NCBI RefSeq assembly: GCF_010389155.1
Contig: NC_057764.1
Location: 620,001 to 684,000, forward strand
Length of the DNA: 64,000 nt
Direction of reading: 5' to 3'
DNA from: Erigeron canadensis
Lineage: Eukaryota; Streptophyta; Magnoliopsida; Asterales; Asteraceae
A model generated the notes under the pieces. It did not search any database. It saw only the letters and a program-made list of their open reading frames with translations, and was not told where the DNA came from. Positions 23,935-35,689 of this stretch are shown one piece after another. Position 1 is the first letter of the stretch. Each line of letters begins with the position of its first letter. The translations under genes and the position numbers were made by a program.

Positions 23935-26900
23935 ATGGCGTGGTGGTGGCGTGGAGTGGCATCCCGGACAACAGTAGTCAATAATATGATGATGCTAACG
24001 ACGATGGAACCATGGCGAGTGTCCCCCGCTCGCACCTCCTTTTTCTTCTTTTCTCTTCCCCCAATTCAATCATCCAACTTCTTATTTACAACATCAACAT
24101 CAACTAATATTAAACGCCCATCTATTATCACTACTACTAATTGCACTAATAATATTCAAAATAATAATAATGAAGAAGAAACGGAGGTAGCAGCCAATGA
24201 GGGTGACGACCAAGAACCTCCCCAAGAAGCTGTTCTCAAGGTTATCTCAGGTAGTAATTTTTATTTATTTCTTTTTTCTGATAATTGTTTAAAGTTATTA
24301 TTACTGTTAGCTTAGCCAATCCGATGGAAATTAGATAATATTTATTAAGCAGCTGACTAGGGAGTAGTATTGTAAGTTGTCAAACCTCACGCGGACATGG
24401 AAAACATATGTATCAAGTATAATGCTGCTCTGCTAATTATATATATATAATAATAATAATTGCTTTTTTGAGTTAGTCGTTTAGCAGTATATAGAATGTG
24501 AGGTACCATTAGGCAGATATTGGTACTCGTACCGTAATTCACTTCTGACCCCGATAGCCTCCCACCTGCCAATCATCATTATGACCCACCGGCCTTTGTT
24601 TTGAAGCATGAGTGTTACTTTGTTGGGTGATTTGGCGTTGCTGCTAAGCACCACCGGATCCATTATATACACCATTGAGATTCAAGAGTCTGAATCTGTC
24701 AATACAACAGGATTCACTTTTCTGCTTCATTGTTTTTTGTAATGGACTAAAACCAGAGTTGTTGGATTCTGGCTGTTTTTTGTTATAAATGGGATTACCG
24801 GAGCCTAAGCTTATAGAGTTCACTATTTAGATGACCTTCCTTATGACAATAATGGGCACGGTAAATTTGTTTTCCTGAATCTACCTCTCCTAGCCTCCAT
24901 GGTTTCCTAATCATTGCACACGCTTTCGTAACAACTTGGAAAGGTTTCATGAGCAGAATCTGACCTCCGATGCTAGTTATAATTCACCAATGCCCATTAG
25001 CGACCGCATCACTTTCTTTCTTCATTCCCTTTCATCACTAGTTCTGTCTGCTTTGCAACTTCCTTTTAATTTCTTGTTATACACTCCGACGGAGCTTTAC
25101 ATCTCACCTCCCCCATAACACCTGCCACTGGTGGTATTGGGTATTATAGTCGTTGGTTTACCCTTCAACTGAGCAATTTGTTTGCTTAGAAAGTTCCTCC
25201 CAGAATGCTACTCCAAGGTGTTTAAAATTATTTACTTATACACAAGTACCGAAATTTAATCGCATTTAATCATACATCCAAACACCTTATACCCTGCTAC
25301 GCTTGCCACATGCCTAAATTTGAGATTGTTTCATTTTGTATCAATGTTATTTTGGAACAAAGTTTTCATGCATAGTGTGTTTTAACTGGTAAGTCTGATG
25401 GTGGAATGATAGCAAGTGAATGAGTACATTGCAAATGCTAATTGTTGTAAAGTTGCTAAGACTAACTATTGGAATCTGATTCAGAAGTTTCAAAGACCAA
25501 AGGTAGAGTTGGGCAAACCACAAACATGGTTATTGGAGGTACAGTAACTGATGATTCAACAGACGAATGGCTTACTCTTGACCAGAAGGTATATGTTACT
25601 TCTTCTTACTTCCTGAATACGTTGGCATGTTTTTTCTTTTTCCTTTTGGAAAGTGTCGTGTATGACTTTTGCTCAACTAATCTACTAGTGCCAAGGTGTA
25701 AACTTTGGACCTCCAATTCCTCAATATAATAAGCAATATGGATAACCACCTCGACAATCCCTTGGTGGTTGACAGTTATATATCTCAATAGTGAGCATAT
25801 GCAGCAACTAATGAAAACATAACCTGTGTAAAAAGTTATAATATTTATAATTAGAAGAAATATAACACAGTTTCTACTCATTTGATGGTATAAACCTATA
25901 TAATTGTTTTGGTAGTTATTCAAACCTCTGCAGCATTGGTGCATTACACCATAAATAGCTGATTTGAATTGCCTACATGGTTGTCACTAAGTATTGTTAA
26001 TGTATATCTATCTATATGTGCTACATGTGTTTATTACTTCTTTTTTTCCCAAACAGGTAAACACTTATCCAACAGTAAGAGGGTTTACCGCAATTGGAAC
26101 CGGAGGTGATGATTTTGTGCAAGCCATGGTAGTTGCTGTCGAGTCAGTCATTCAACATCCGATTCCACAGGTACATTTTTGTTTTGCATCCTGAAAATAG
26201 ACGGTATATCATTGGCTCATTGCCTATACTGATTTTGTAACGGCTTTTCGTATACCACAAGATAACATAGCTAATACATTATTTAAACGAGGATAGCAGT
26301 GATTATCTTGGATAAATCAGAATATGTTTTATTCTAAATCTGTAAACCTAATGATGGAGCTGGCCAGTTTGAACTCCAATCTTACCTGTTCAAATATTTC
26401 CTAACTTCATGCCGAGTTATTCACGAGAATATTGATTAAGGCATATCTATGCTAGCAAAAATACCCAAATGCCTTCCACATTGACTTTCAGTACTCTAGT
26501 AGACTTTCCAAAGTAATGTTTTATATTTTTTGTTTACTGTTCTGATTTATCTACATCTTTATTGACCAACGTAAATTTAATTGGTTACAATGAGTTGTAA
26601 CTGGATTCAAGTTCACTTGATTTAGGCAAGATGTGTTTGTACTTGACTGGACCCTTATGATATGCAACAGGCCCAGGTGAAGCAGAAAATGTCATCTGGT
26701 GGGAAGTATGTCTCTGTAAACATTGGACCCATTCAAGTCGTTTCTAGTGAGCAGGTATTTCTTTATCTAATCGTTGAACATCACAATCTGAAAACAGTTC
26801 TTTAGAAATTCAATAAAATCTTCAAAATCTGTCAAGAATTTGGTGCTTTATTAGTAATCAAATTGATACGATTACAAACTTGGAAAATGGTAATAGTTGC

Positions 26901-27404
26901 TGGGAGTAAGCCAAACTTAGTACTGACTACCTTATGATTATGGAACGTTGTCAACTATCAACCTAATACCCAAACCTCCTTTTCACATCTATTTTTAAAG
27001 TTATATGTGGGAACTGAAGAACTCCACCTACTCTTGTAATTGCTTTCTAAAAGGAAAACGGTTGTAATTTTTATCAACACGACTGAAAATTTTTTTGGAT
27101 CCGTGTGTACTCGAGAAAAGAGAAGGAGATTGATGTATTTTGGATTGAGGTGATGATTGACTGGTATTGCAACCAAGATCTGTTAAAATAAAGAAAATGA
27201 ATCTTTATGTTTCTGATCAATTATTACATTAGTGATTAGCCAAGGCTATACTTCATCTCAAAATTGAAATTGTACCTCCTTTGATTGTTGATTTTTACTA
27301 CGTATATTTCATCTTGATGACTACATAACGATGCCCATGCTTTCCAGGTTCAAGCTGTGTACAATGCTATGAGGAGAGATGATCGGATGAAATATTTTTT
27401 GTAG
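23935..27404 (+). CDS. DUF493/YbeD-like protein, probably organelle-targeted, 5 exons
   Basis: Predicted 224-residue protein. Exons: 23935-24250, 25485-25588, 26057-26170, 26671-26754, 27348-27404 (TAG stop); all introns GT-AG with agreeing phases. Residues 1 to about 75 are rich in Ser/Thr/Arg and poor in acidic residues, like a plastid or mitochondrial transit peptide. An acidic Asn/Glu stretch (75-98) follows. Residues about 141-224 form the small alpha/beta DUF493 fold: YPTVRGFTAIGTGGDDF, then GGKYVSVNIGPIQVVSSEQ and VQAVYNAMRRDDRMKYFL. Bacterial YbeD relatives are ACT-like small proteins of unclear role, and the plant proteins are uncharacterised as far as I know. I therefore give no reaction. 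The start is the only ATG in frame upstream of the leader with a purine at -3 (GGAATGG). Confidence 0.88.
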
Positions 27405-28280
27405 CGCGCATATCTTCAGTACATGTATGTGTTAAAAATTCATAATCTCGTATTCTCGTTATGTTTTCTCTCTTTTCTAGACTATTGTTTGTTTTGTTTT
27501 ATTATGTCACCTTTGAAATGCCGTTCTAAAAAAAAAAAAGTCACCATTGAACACGTAATACTAAACATCATTTTTTTGTTTTTTTCACTAGAGATAGAGA
27601 TCTTATTAGAATATCTTCCAGAATTAGTTTTGTCACTAAACATCGTCAAGTCACTCGTAATGGTTGCATCTTTGTTTTGGATGATCAAATACACAGTTAC
27701 TTCTTGTAATTGCCTAGAGGTGGCAGAGGATGTAGGGCTAGTTGGTTTGGTGACATGTCAAAATGGGCCAGGTTGGGTGAACCCAAAAGGCCAAAATATA
27801 CTCATCTTTTATTATTTAGGATTTCATACATATTGTGATAAGTATGATTAGGAAAGCTGAATTACAGAGTATTATAATAATGATCTATCTATGTAAATAA
27901 AACAATTTACGAGGTTTTGTGCATTTTTAAATATATTTTGGGAGACTTCGATCCTATTTGAGGGTTTCCACTCTAGGTAATCCAAAATTTTACTCATCTG
28001 TCCCTTTTGAGATGATGGACAATGCAAGTCAACCCATTTATCTATACATGGGTTAAATTTTCACCACTCATTCCTTTGTGACTTGAAGATCACATTTACA
28101 GTTAACAATTTACATAAGTGGATAATATTGTGTGCCTGTGTTAAAACGGTCTATTTAAAAATGTCAAATTGGGAGTTTGATTTTAGAATCACCCAATTTA
28201 TCGCAGTGTGGATTGCGGGATGTAGGATTTGTGCTGACCTCCTTGTGACTTATGAGACTGCTTCTGCAGGGAAGTCTATA
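27405..28280. other. Intergenic region after the DUF493 gene
   Basis: Probably begins with the 3' UTR of the DUF493 gene. The 142-residue open frame at 27423-27851 has no recognisable domain and is not supported. A segment near 27715-27800 with CATGTCAAAATGGGCCAGG resembles a degenerate hAT subterminal region. Nothing else is seen. Confidence 0.4.
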
Positions 28281-29081
28281 CTTTGACTTGCTTTGTAATC
28301 ACATTATGCATCAGTTGAAGGTGTGTTTTGGGAATCAGCAAGAACCATCCTTTAGGGGGATCTGCAATTTATCAGGCGGATTGAGCGGATATGGTTCAGC
28401 TAAACACTTGATGACCGTGCAAAGGCGTTTTAGTTATTACCTTGTTTATCAGCTTTTCTTATTGCTATTGTGATTAGATGATGTTGTTTACTTTAGATCC
28501 CTTGTGTTCACTTTTGACATTCATTTTATCATTATTCCTTCTGTGCAAAGCAGAGGTTAATTTCAAGCAGTTGCATGAGACAAGGTAAAATATTATATTG
28601 ACAATTATATACAGATGGAAATATTCTTGGTTACAGTTTCTCAATTCTATCAAAACTTAGCATAGAGTTGACTGCCATACGCCCACATCCAAAAATCACA
28701 TTTCATACTCAACACCTGCTAACAAATTAAACCGCATTCATAAATCAGCTTGAAATCAGTTTTGGCTTGTTTTGTACTCACGTTTTGCATCAGTTATTGA
28801 ACGTTGTTTTGTGGATCAAAAAGTAAGCGTTTGTTATGGCCGCCCGAGATCTGCAATCTATCACAACTGAGCAGCAGATAGACTGGATGTTGTTCAGCTA
28901 ATACTTGATTGTGTAAGGGCTTTTTAGTCATCGATCACCTTGTTTTGTCGATCATTGCTGTTCTGATCAGATGATGATAATGTTTACTAATTGAGATCCC
29001 TTGTGTTAACTTTTGACATTCATTTTGTTATTATTGTTCCTCCTGTACAAATTTTCTGTTAATTTCAAGCAGTTGCCCAAG
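28281..29081. repeat. Diverged direct duplication (~0.3 kb, two copies)
   Basis: Copy 1 is about 28281-28580 and copy 2 about 28761-29081. Shared blocks in the same order include TTGCATCAGTT/ATGCATCAGTT, GATCTGCAAT, GTTCAGCTAA, ATCCCTTGTGTT, CTTTTGACATTCATTTT and TTAATTTCAAGCAGTTGC. The copies lie in the 3' flank of the DUF579 gene. No open frame is conserved between them. Confidence 0.75.
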
Positions 29082-29158
29082 AATAAACGTATCATATGAT
29101 ATTTGATACTAGTAACCGATATATACAAATTAATTGGAACAATCGGTTTCTCATAATT

Positions 29159-30052
29159 CTAACAAAACTTGGCATCGCGGTTGGTTACATTCGCAGCTGG
29201 TGGAATCTCAAAATGCCACAATCTTCCAACAGCCTTCTTCAAATACTTCCGGCACAAAAACTCTTCTGCGTAAGCTTTCTCCACCTTCCGATCCACGTCA
29301 TGCAAAAACACGTGGGTCACACCTGGTTTTTTCCTATTCCTGGCCATCACGGCAGCGGAGTAAATCGCCCCCATTCTCCCGGGGGCATCATCAAAATAAC
29401 CCCTTGGTGCATCAATCATTATCATATCCCACTCATTATCAAACACCTCTTCTGGAAAACCTGAGATTGCCAACTTGCACTTTGTATTGCCCTTGATATA
29501 ACCTTTAGATGGAGCACATTCCGGTTCGGATTTATACAACCGTAGGAGCTTGTCCGCATCTGCAAGCTTCGTCTGGTATTTCACGATAGCCACGTTGAGT
29601 TCCGGTGTGATTTGCATGACACTTCTGACCCATGTGGGGTCTTCTTCGAGGAATAACGTTTTGCCATTTGGGTTAAACGAAGCCCACATGAGGGAGTCAT
29701 GACTGAGCCCGAATACAAGAAAGTTACACGGGGAAATGGTTTGGAGGACGTCAAACGAGACCATGATCTCGGGTTTGGATTGTTGTGGGACGACTTGAGC
29801 CGTGGCATAATGGAGGATGGCATCTAGCTGCAATGGTGTGGTGGATGATGGAACGAATTCATCTGATATGGAATCGGAGCAGAACAAAGGGGGATCAGAG
29901 AAGCCCACAAGGCTTGAAAGGAGAAGGGTGCCTCCGACGATAGCAAAGACAGAGATTGAGATCAAGAGTCTCGGGTCTGCAGGGTTATTCGATGAGCGAT
30001 TGTTCATCATTTTCAGGTGGTCGAGAAATATATAAGAAGTGGTGGGTTGCAT
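29159..30052 (-). CDS. GXM: Glucuronoxylan 4-O-methyltransferase (DUF579 family), single exon
   Basis: Predicted Golgi type II membrane enzyme that methylates the 4-O position of glucuronic acid side chains on xylan, using S-adenosylmethionine (family function). It is 297 residues from the first ATG. A hydrophobic anchor spans about 30-50. The DUF579 methyltransferase domain runs from about 72: NFLVFGLSHDSLMWASFNP (110-128), FLEEDPTW (134-141), WDMIMIDAPRGYFDDAPGRM (208-227), VMARNRKKPGVTHVFLHDVD (235-254), FLCRKY (265-270), RLWHFEIPP (277-285). The signatures fit GXM proteins better than the IRX15 branch of DUF579, which departs from the FLEEDP and VMARNRKKPG blocks. Start choice: a TATATAG-like box lies only ~15 bp before this ATG, so M15 (30010) or M16 (30007) may be the real start, giving 282-283 residues. 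Confidence 0.92.
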   Translation of the reverse strand: MQPTTSYIFLDHLKMMNNRSSNNPADPRLLISISVFAIVGGTLLLSSLVGFSDPPLFCSDSISDEFVPSSTTPLQLDAILHYATAQVVPQQSKPEIMVSFDVLQTISPCNFLVFGLSHDSLMWASFNPNGKTLFLEEDPTWVRSVMQITPELNVAIVKYQTKLADADKLLRLYKSEPECAPSKGYIKGNTKCKLAISGFPEEVFDNEWDMIMIDAPRGYFDDAPGRMGAIYSAAVMARNRKKPGVTHVFLHDVDRKVEKAYAEEFLCRKYLKKAVGRLWHFEIPPAANVTNRDAKFC

Positions 30053-30720
30053 GGAATGGAATACTATATATCTATTTTCGTTGCATCACATTTAGCTAGT
30101 AGATTAGAGAGACTGCTTAATTTCCCAAGATTTTCGTGATTAAAAACCAATAAGGGGCAAGGTTGTAGAGCCGATATTCGAATCTTTGGAATGGTTTTGG
30201 TAAGTTTTCAACCAATGAGAGCATGCCACGTTTTTTTGCCAATATGTAGCCAAAACTTGTCAAAACCGAGCCAAAAGTGATGATGTAGTGCAACAAAACT
30301 AGCTAAAACTTGCCAAAATACCAATGCCAGAAAAATTAAATATTGCCGGAAAAACGAAAATAGTGATCGGTTTTTATAAATAAATATTACTTGGGCTCAG
30401 AATTTGAGGGTCGGGAATTCGGAAGTCGAAGACGCCATGACTGTCAACCTGAAGGTTTACCCCGCCAAAATACTTCCAGGATCATCCGAGTCCCATTTTT
30501 ATGAACATTTTGTATAATCATCGCCCATTTAAACATAACACCGACAACTTAAATGTTCAACATTATCATCGGCATAATACTACTTTTCCAGCTACCTATT
30601 GCTTTAATGGAACAAAAGACGACAACACTACTAAGGAATAAATCTGGCAACGCTGCCGCTAAGTTAACACTACCAAGCTAATCACAAACATGCAATTAAC
30701 GACAATGTAAATAAGATAAA
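30053..30720. promoter_or_regulatory. Upstream region of the DUF579 gene
   Basis: Contains the presumed promoter of the minus-strand methyltransferase, including a TATATAG-like box near 30063-30072. Farther out, around 30190-30330, motifs such as GCCAAAACTTG recur imperfectly, suggesting old repeat sequence. No coding region is seen. Confidence 0.4.
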
Positions 30721-30919
30721 GGGATAATGGCATACGAATGTAACCACCAATGACAAAATGATTATGTAATGTAGTGACCTACTCGGGTGGGTATGTGATG
30801 TAAGATTCTTCATTTTCCGGGTTATGTGATGTATCGTGTTACCTGTTGTAAAGGTTACCGGTCACCACACTACATTAACCATTTTGTCATAAGTGGTTAC
30901 ATTCGTATGCCATTATCCC
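30721..30919. mobile_element. MITE with perfect 27-bp terminal inverted repeats
   Basis: 199 bp. The left end GGGATAATGGCATACGAATG (30721-30740, repeat continuing to 30747) is matched exactly in reverse complement at 30893-30919. Inner arms also pair (TGACAAAATG with CATTTTGTCA). A GGGTATGTGATGTA and TTATGTGATGTA core sits between them. No clear target duplication. Relatives of the right end occur at 32197-32249 and 32335-32387. Confidence 0.85.
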
Positions 30920-31128
30920 ATAGATGTAATCATATAAATCTATAAATGTACAATGTAAAGGTTGTCGGTCGCCACACTCGTTGACCCGCGTTAAGTTGAC
31001 CTGTGCATGTGGAGGCTGACTGTTTGATTATCTATATAAAAAACCCTAAAAAACTTAAATATACATATACGCTCAGACCCGTCCATTGGACGTGTAGTCT
31101 CAAGATATATAAATCTTATAATAGTTAT

Positions 31129-31412
31129 GAAACAAAAAGTGTATGACCAATATCACAACTTAATAAATACGGAAACTAAAGAAAAAACATATGAAAATTA
31201 ACTACATATAAATATTGATTCCAGTTTATCCCTTTTTTTCCAACTTTAATTCAATAAAAAGAGAAACAAAAAGTGTATGACCGATATCACAACTTAATCA
31301 ATACGAAAGTTAAAGAAGAAACATATGAAAATTAACTCCATATAAATTGATTTCAGTTTACCCTTTTTTTCTCTCCAACTTTAGTTAAATAAAAAGAGAA
31401 ACAAAAAGTGTA
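31129..31412. repeat. Tandem repeat, ~134-bp unit, 2.1 copies
   Basis: Unit 1 begins GAAACAAAAAGTGTATGACC at 31129 and unit 2 at 31263. A partial third copy begins at 31398. Units share ATATCACAACTTAAT, ACATATGAAAATTAACT and CAGTTTA blocks and differ at scattered bases. Confidence 0.85.
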
Positions 31413-32196
31413 GAGTTTATAATTTGAAAAATACATACCAATTTATCAACAAAGACCATCTCGAACGTTTTGATTTTCTTCGGGTTGTTCCACTCTGAAA
31501 CAGTCCATACATGCACAACACGGAGTCGTAGATGATGGTTAACATGTGTTGGGCTTATAAGATTTTTTTATTAAAAGTCAAGCATTTTTTATTAAATAAA
31601 TATTAAAAAAAATAAAGGATTAATAATGATGGATTATTAGGCTAAAGGAGGGGAATTAGAGGTGCCAAGTGTACCCCCCAACCTCCTCTTTTAGTTATAT
31701 TATAGATATGCAGAAAAGACGGTTTCAACAGTACACACTGGCCAGAAAACTTTGTCAGAAAATTAAAAGTCACGATTTCTCACACATTACTTCGAATTAG
31801 AACTTGAAAGCGGTGCCAATCGACTCTGTAATGATTTCCGCACAACCCATAGCCAAAAATTAACCGTCAAACACTCCGCCGAAAAATATGGCAACTCGCC
31901 GGAAATGGTGTTGCCGGAGATTCTTTCACCGGGAAATGGTTATTATGGTGGTTGCGAGTGTTGGTTGTTCAGTTTCTTCCTTTCATGTTCATCTTCTATA
32001 ATTTCTATTGATATATATAATTTTTATATATTGAATTGAGTTTATATAGAAAGCTTTAGTTGGATTTTGGGTTGATTTGTTTGTTTGAATTGCATCTGGA
32101 TTTTGATTTCAGATCTAGAATTGGTTTAACACGTATTCAAGAATGCTGTTGCTGGAAAACTCATCGAAGAAGAGACCAAAATGTAAATTTTCCGGA

Positions 32197-32387
32197 TACA
32201 TTACATAACCATTTCGTCATAGGTTGTTACATTCGTATGCCATTATACCATAAACTATTACTAAATTACCTGTTACAACTTGAAGTACCAAAAAACATAA
32301 GTGCATACATCACATAACCACCTGACTAGGTCACTACATTACATAACCATTTTGTCATAGGTGGTTACATTTGTATGTCATTATCCC
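32197..32387. repeat. Two direct copies of the 30.7-kb MITE end
   Basis: 32197-32249 and 32335-32387 both read TACATTACATAACCATTT, then GTCATAGGT, TTACATT and a CATTATACC/CATTATCCC end. Both match the right terminal ~50 bp of the MITE at 30721-30919 in the same orientation. The left inverted end is not present, so these are remnants or tandemly duplicated ends. Confidence 0.7.
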
Positions 32388-32419
32388 TAAGATAAATATA
32401 CATATAATCAAGCAATAAC

Positions 32420-32730
32420 AACAGCAGTTAACCGGAAAACCCAAAAAAAGACTCGCCGGAAAACTGGTTAAATCAAAAACCCCAAAAAAGAGTCACCGGA
32501 AAACCAAAGCAACACCACCAGAAACCCCAACAAGTAGTCATCGGAAAAACGTGTGCCAACCAGAAACCCTAAAAAAAGGGGTCACCGGAAAGTAGCCAAA
32601 GAGCCAATGAAATGTGCCAATTGTACCCTTGCCAAACAACTATTTGGCCATAAAAAGTGAACGTTTCTGGCCGGCGATCACCGGAAACCCCAAAAAGGGG
32701 TTTCAGATCTCACCGGAAAAGGGTATTGTA
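32420..32730. repeat. Degenerate CACCGGAAA / AAACCCCAAAAA interspersed motif
   Basis: Short phrases GCCGGAAAA, CACCGGAAA and AAACCCCAAAAA alternate at least five times. This looks like a decayed tandem repeat of about 40 bp. The 62-residue minus open frame at 32710-32898 is not supported as a gene. Confidence 0.55.
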
Positions 32731-33440
32731 CGTTAGGATCATCAGCAAGTCGTTTCCGGCATGGATTCCGGCAATGGAAGTCAAGAAAACTATAGTATTT
32801 GCCTCAAAATCGAAAACCCCTAAATAAAAAAAATTAGGTTTTCGGTGGGATTGGTTTTGGCACAATAACAAAAAAAAGGTCACATAGCACGCTCCCAACG
32901 TTTACAAGGATCGGCCAAATGTGGCCGATTTATATAGCCGATGAAACTTGTCGATGTTTGCCGATACACATGTTACAAGGAAGCCAAAGAAAAGAGCCAC
33001 TGCTTTTTGCCGACTTCACCCTTGCCTTAATATCCCTTTTTATAGTTAGAAGTTTTTTTTATTATAATTTATAAATCTTCACACATTTCCTTGTTTTGGA
33101 GACAATAGTCGGCCTTCCCCCGAAGGGCGATTTAAAGGGGAAGCTATTTCATTTAACAATAGTTTTGACACAATTATGGTGGTAAATAAGTTTAATTGTT
33201 TTAACCATATGCTCCTTTTCTTGTAGTGCCAACTGTGTTATATTTTTAATAGCAAATCTATATTTATAAAAATTTGTTTGGTAGCAAATAAGATTTGTTC
33301 TTTTAGTATCAAATTTTAACTGTTTTAACTACAAATAAAGGACATGTGGGTTTGACTGACTAGCCAAGTGGACTAGTTGTAGTCCAACTCTAATATTCTT
33401 GTCGAAAAATCAAATGGTTCCTCTTTTATTATATTAAAAC

Positions 33441-33812
33441 GCAGTTGTTCTAATAATTTATCGACCAATCACAGCTCTTGATTTCTTAATGTTGACTTTT
33501 GTTTTCAATTTTGACTTTAATTTACATTTTTTTGTTTTTCATCACAAATTTACATTTTTTTACCCGATAATTTGAATATAATAAACAAATATAATAATAG
33601 CACAGTTACTCTAATAATTTATCGACCAATCACAGCTCTCGATTTCTAAATGTTGACTTTTGTTTTCAATTTTGACTTTAATTTACACTTTTTTGTTTTC
33701 AATCACAAATTTACACTTTTTACCCGTTAGAATTAACATGGGATTCCAACTCAGCACTGCCAGCGCTTTCCCGGGCCGAGCCATATTTCTTTGAATATAA
33801 TAAATAAATATA
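33441..33812. repeat. 158-bp tandem duplication, second copy with a ~60-bp insertion
   Basis: Copy 1 is 33441-33598 and copy 2 starts at 33599. Shared blocks are CTAATAATTTATCGACCAAT, CACAGCTCT, ATGTTGACTTTTGTTTTC and TTTACCCG/TTTTACCCG. Copy 2 is split after ACCCG by a GC-rich insert (about 33727-33790) containing GCGCTTTCCCGGGCCGAGCC before TTGAATATAATAAA resumes. The left flank (TCTTTTATTATATTAAAAC) looks like a Helitron 5' end. Confidence 0.7.
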
Positions 33813-35463
33813 ATGATAACTAATATATATCCGATAAAATAATAGCTAATAATATGTTCCATCATATATATAATTAATTAATTAATTAAAAATAAATTAA
33901 ATTTGATGTAAATATATTAAGATTTTAATAGTAATTGTACTATTTTAATTTTAATATATACTAAAAAATAATTGAACTGATGACCTATTAACCAATCATA
34001 TCGCTCGATTTCATCAAATTGACTCTCGCTGATGTCATCATTTAGTTTTTTACATAATTTTATCTAATTAATAAAAAACAAATAACTAAAACAATTAATT
34101 TTACAATGTTATTAAAATTGGTTTCTATCTACAAAGTTCAGTTTTCACACACGAACAATTGTACATTGCAGTACCTTGGGTTAAGTCGAGAAGGGATTTA
34201 AGGTGTTAATATGTGACAAAGATCAAAAGACAAAAAACACTACAACGAATTTCGTCCATAAATAAGTCTTTCAAATGATGAAGGAGAGTATATCTTTCCA
34301 ATGTTCTTTTATTACATTAGTTTTCTTTCTATTAGTTTAACATTCTTGCCATTTGAATTGAACACTAAGTATCTACTTATATCTTCAACTTTGAACTTAT
34401 AAGCTTTTTTGAGTTACATGTATTAATATCTAATATTAATAATGTCGTAAGTCTCGTGTCCAGTGTTGAACACGGATCTAATAACTAGTAATTTTCTATA
34501 TATAACTCAAAACATAGTGGTGTCGTTGGTTTATGAACGCCGCAATTCCATTTGGGTTGTGTGGATAAATGTAAAGGAGGATCAAACACCGGCCGACATT
34601 ATAACAGAGCCTAGCTAAGTTGATGTTTACAAAAACAAAGAAAAAGAATTCAATTGATTAACAATGGTGATCTTAATTGCAAGTTACAACTTAACACTAT
34701 TATAACCAATAGATGAGGATTGATAGTATCCGTCATATTGTCATCAAGTTTAAGTAGAATGTTCCATGATCATTTTCAAACCCGTTAAATATGTAGCATC
34801 ATAAACCACAATAGTAGTTCATAAAATATAGCAGATCAGAATTCACATCTATGGCATTGTGCGTGCAGCCGTGCAGCTTAGTCAACCACTCAACCATCAT
34901 ACGTCAAATTAAAATAAAAACAATAGGATGAGAAAGAGGAATAAGCAAAGCAAACATTTGCATTATTGCATCTATATACAAACTTCAATCGTTTCAAAAT
35001 AACTTATAATAAATATATAATTTTAATTTTTAAAAGATATAAATAATTGATAGTTACATTATTAAATTGGTTTATCTATTGCTTTAACTCCATTAGCGTA
35101 AGCTCGCTTTTTTAGTCGCTTAGCCATGTAGTCGGCTTATCGCTAGTTGGTATGATTAATTTGGTCCTTTGTACCCGTGTAAGTATTCCTCTCTGTTGGT
35201 TTGATACGTGTGTAACAAAAGATAATTATAATTCTTGCTTTTAGCATAACTTTTGGAATATAAACTGTAACGTTTTCTGTTTTATATATATTTTCTTAAA
35301 AGAGTTTATAAGAAACGGAAAAATAGTTAGAAGGGTGATTCTCGAAGTCGACACTCATTTTATGATGAAAGGAGTATATGTATAATTTTATATATCTTAG
35401 CTATTTTCATCTTCACTAAAATACAACACAAAGCCCACCTTCATATTTACACGCTTCTTCTAC
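33813..35463. other. A+T-rich intergenic region with a possible copia remnant
   Basis: No supported gene. At about 34504-34617 the plus strand reads YERRNSIWVVWINVKEDQTP, then ADIITEPS and a stop. That resembles the C-terminal 'DQ-ADI-TKP' end of copia RNase H, but it is too short to be sure. Confidence 0.35.
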
Positions 35464-35689
35464 GTGTACTACTTTTTCACCACCACTTCATATTTAGAAA
35501 AAAAAAAAATCTTACATATTCCAAAAGCTATATATATAAGTAGAAAAAGAAAGGAAGAAAAAATAAATCCAATCTTTCAACTCTCACTTAAAATATCAGA
35601 TAAGAAAAAGGGAATCTTGAAAAATATTCCCCTGTATTTATATTTAAAAAATCATCATTTCCAAAAAAAATCTTGTAAAACAAACAAAG

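Noticed and set aside
27423..27851. 142-residue open frame just after the DUF493 gene
   Set aside because: Low-complexity Phe/Leu/Ser codons from A+T-rich 3' flank; no family match that I know.
34504..34617. Copia RNase H C-terminus
   Set aside because: Only ~30 residues of weak similarity; mentioned in the intergenic note but not called.
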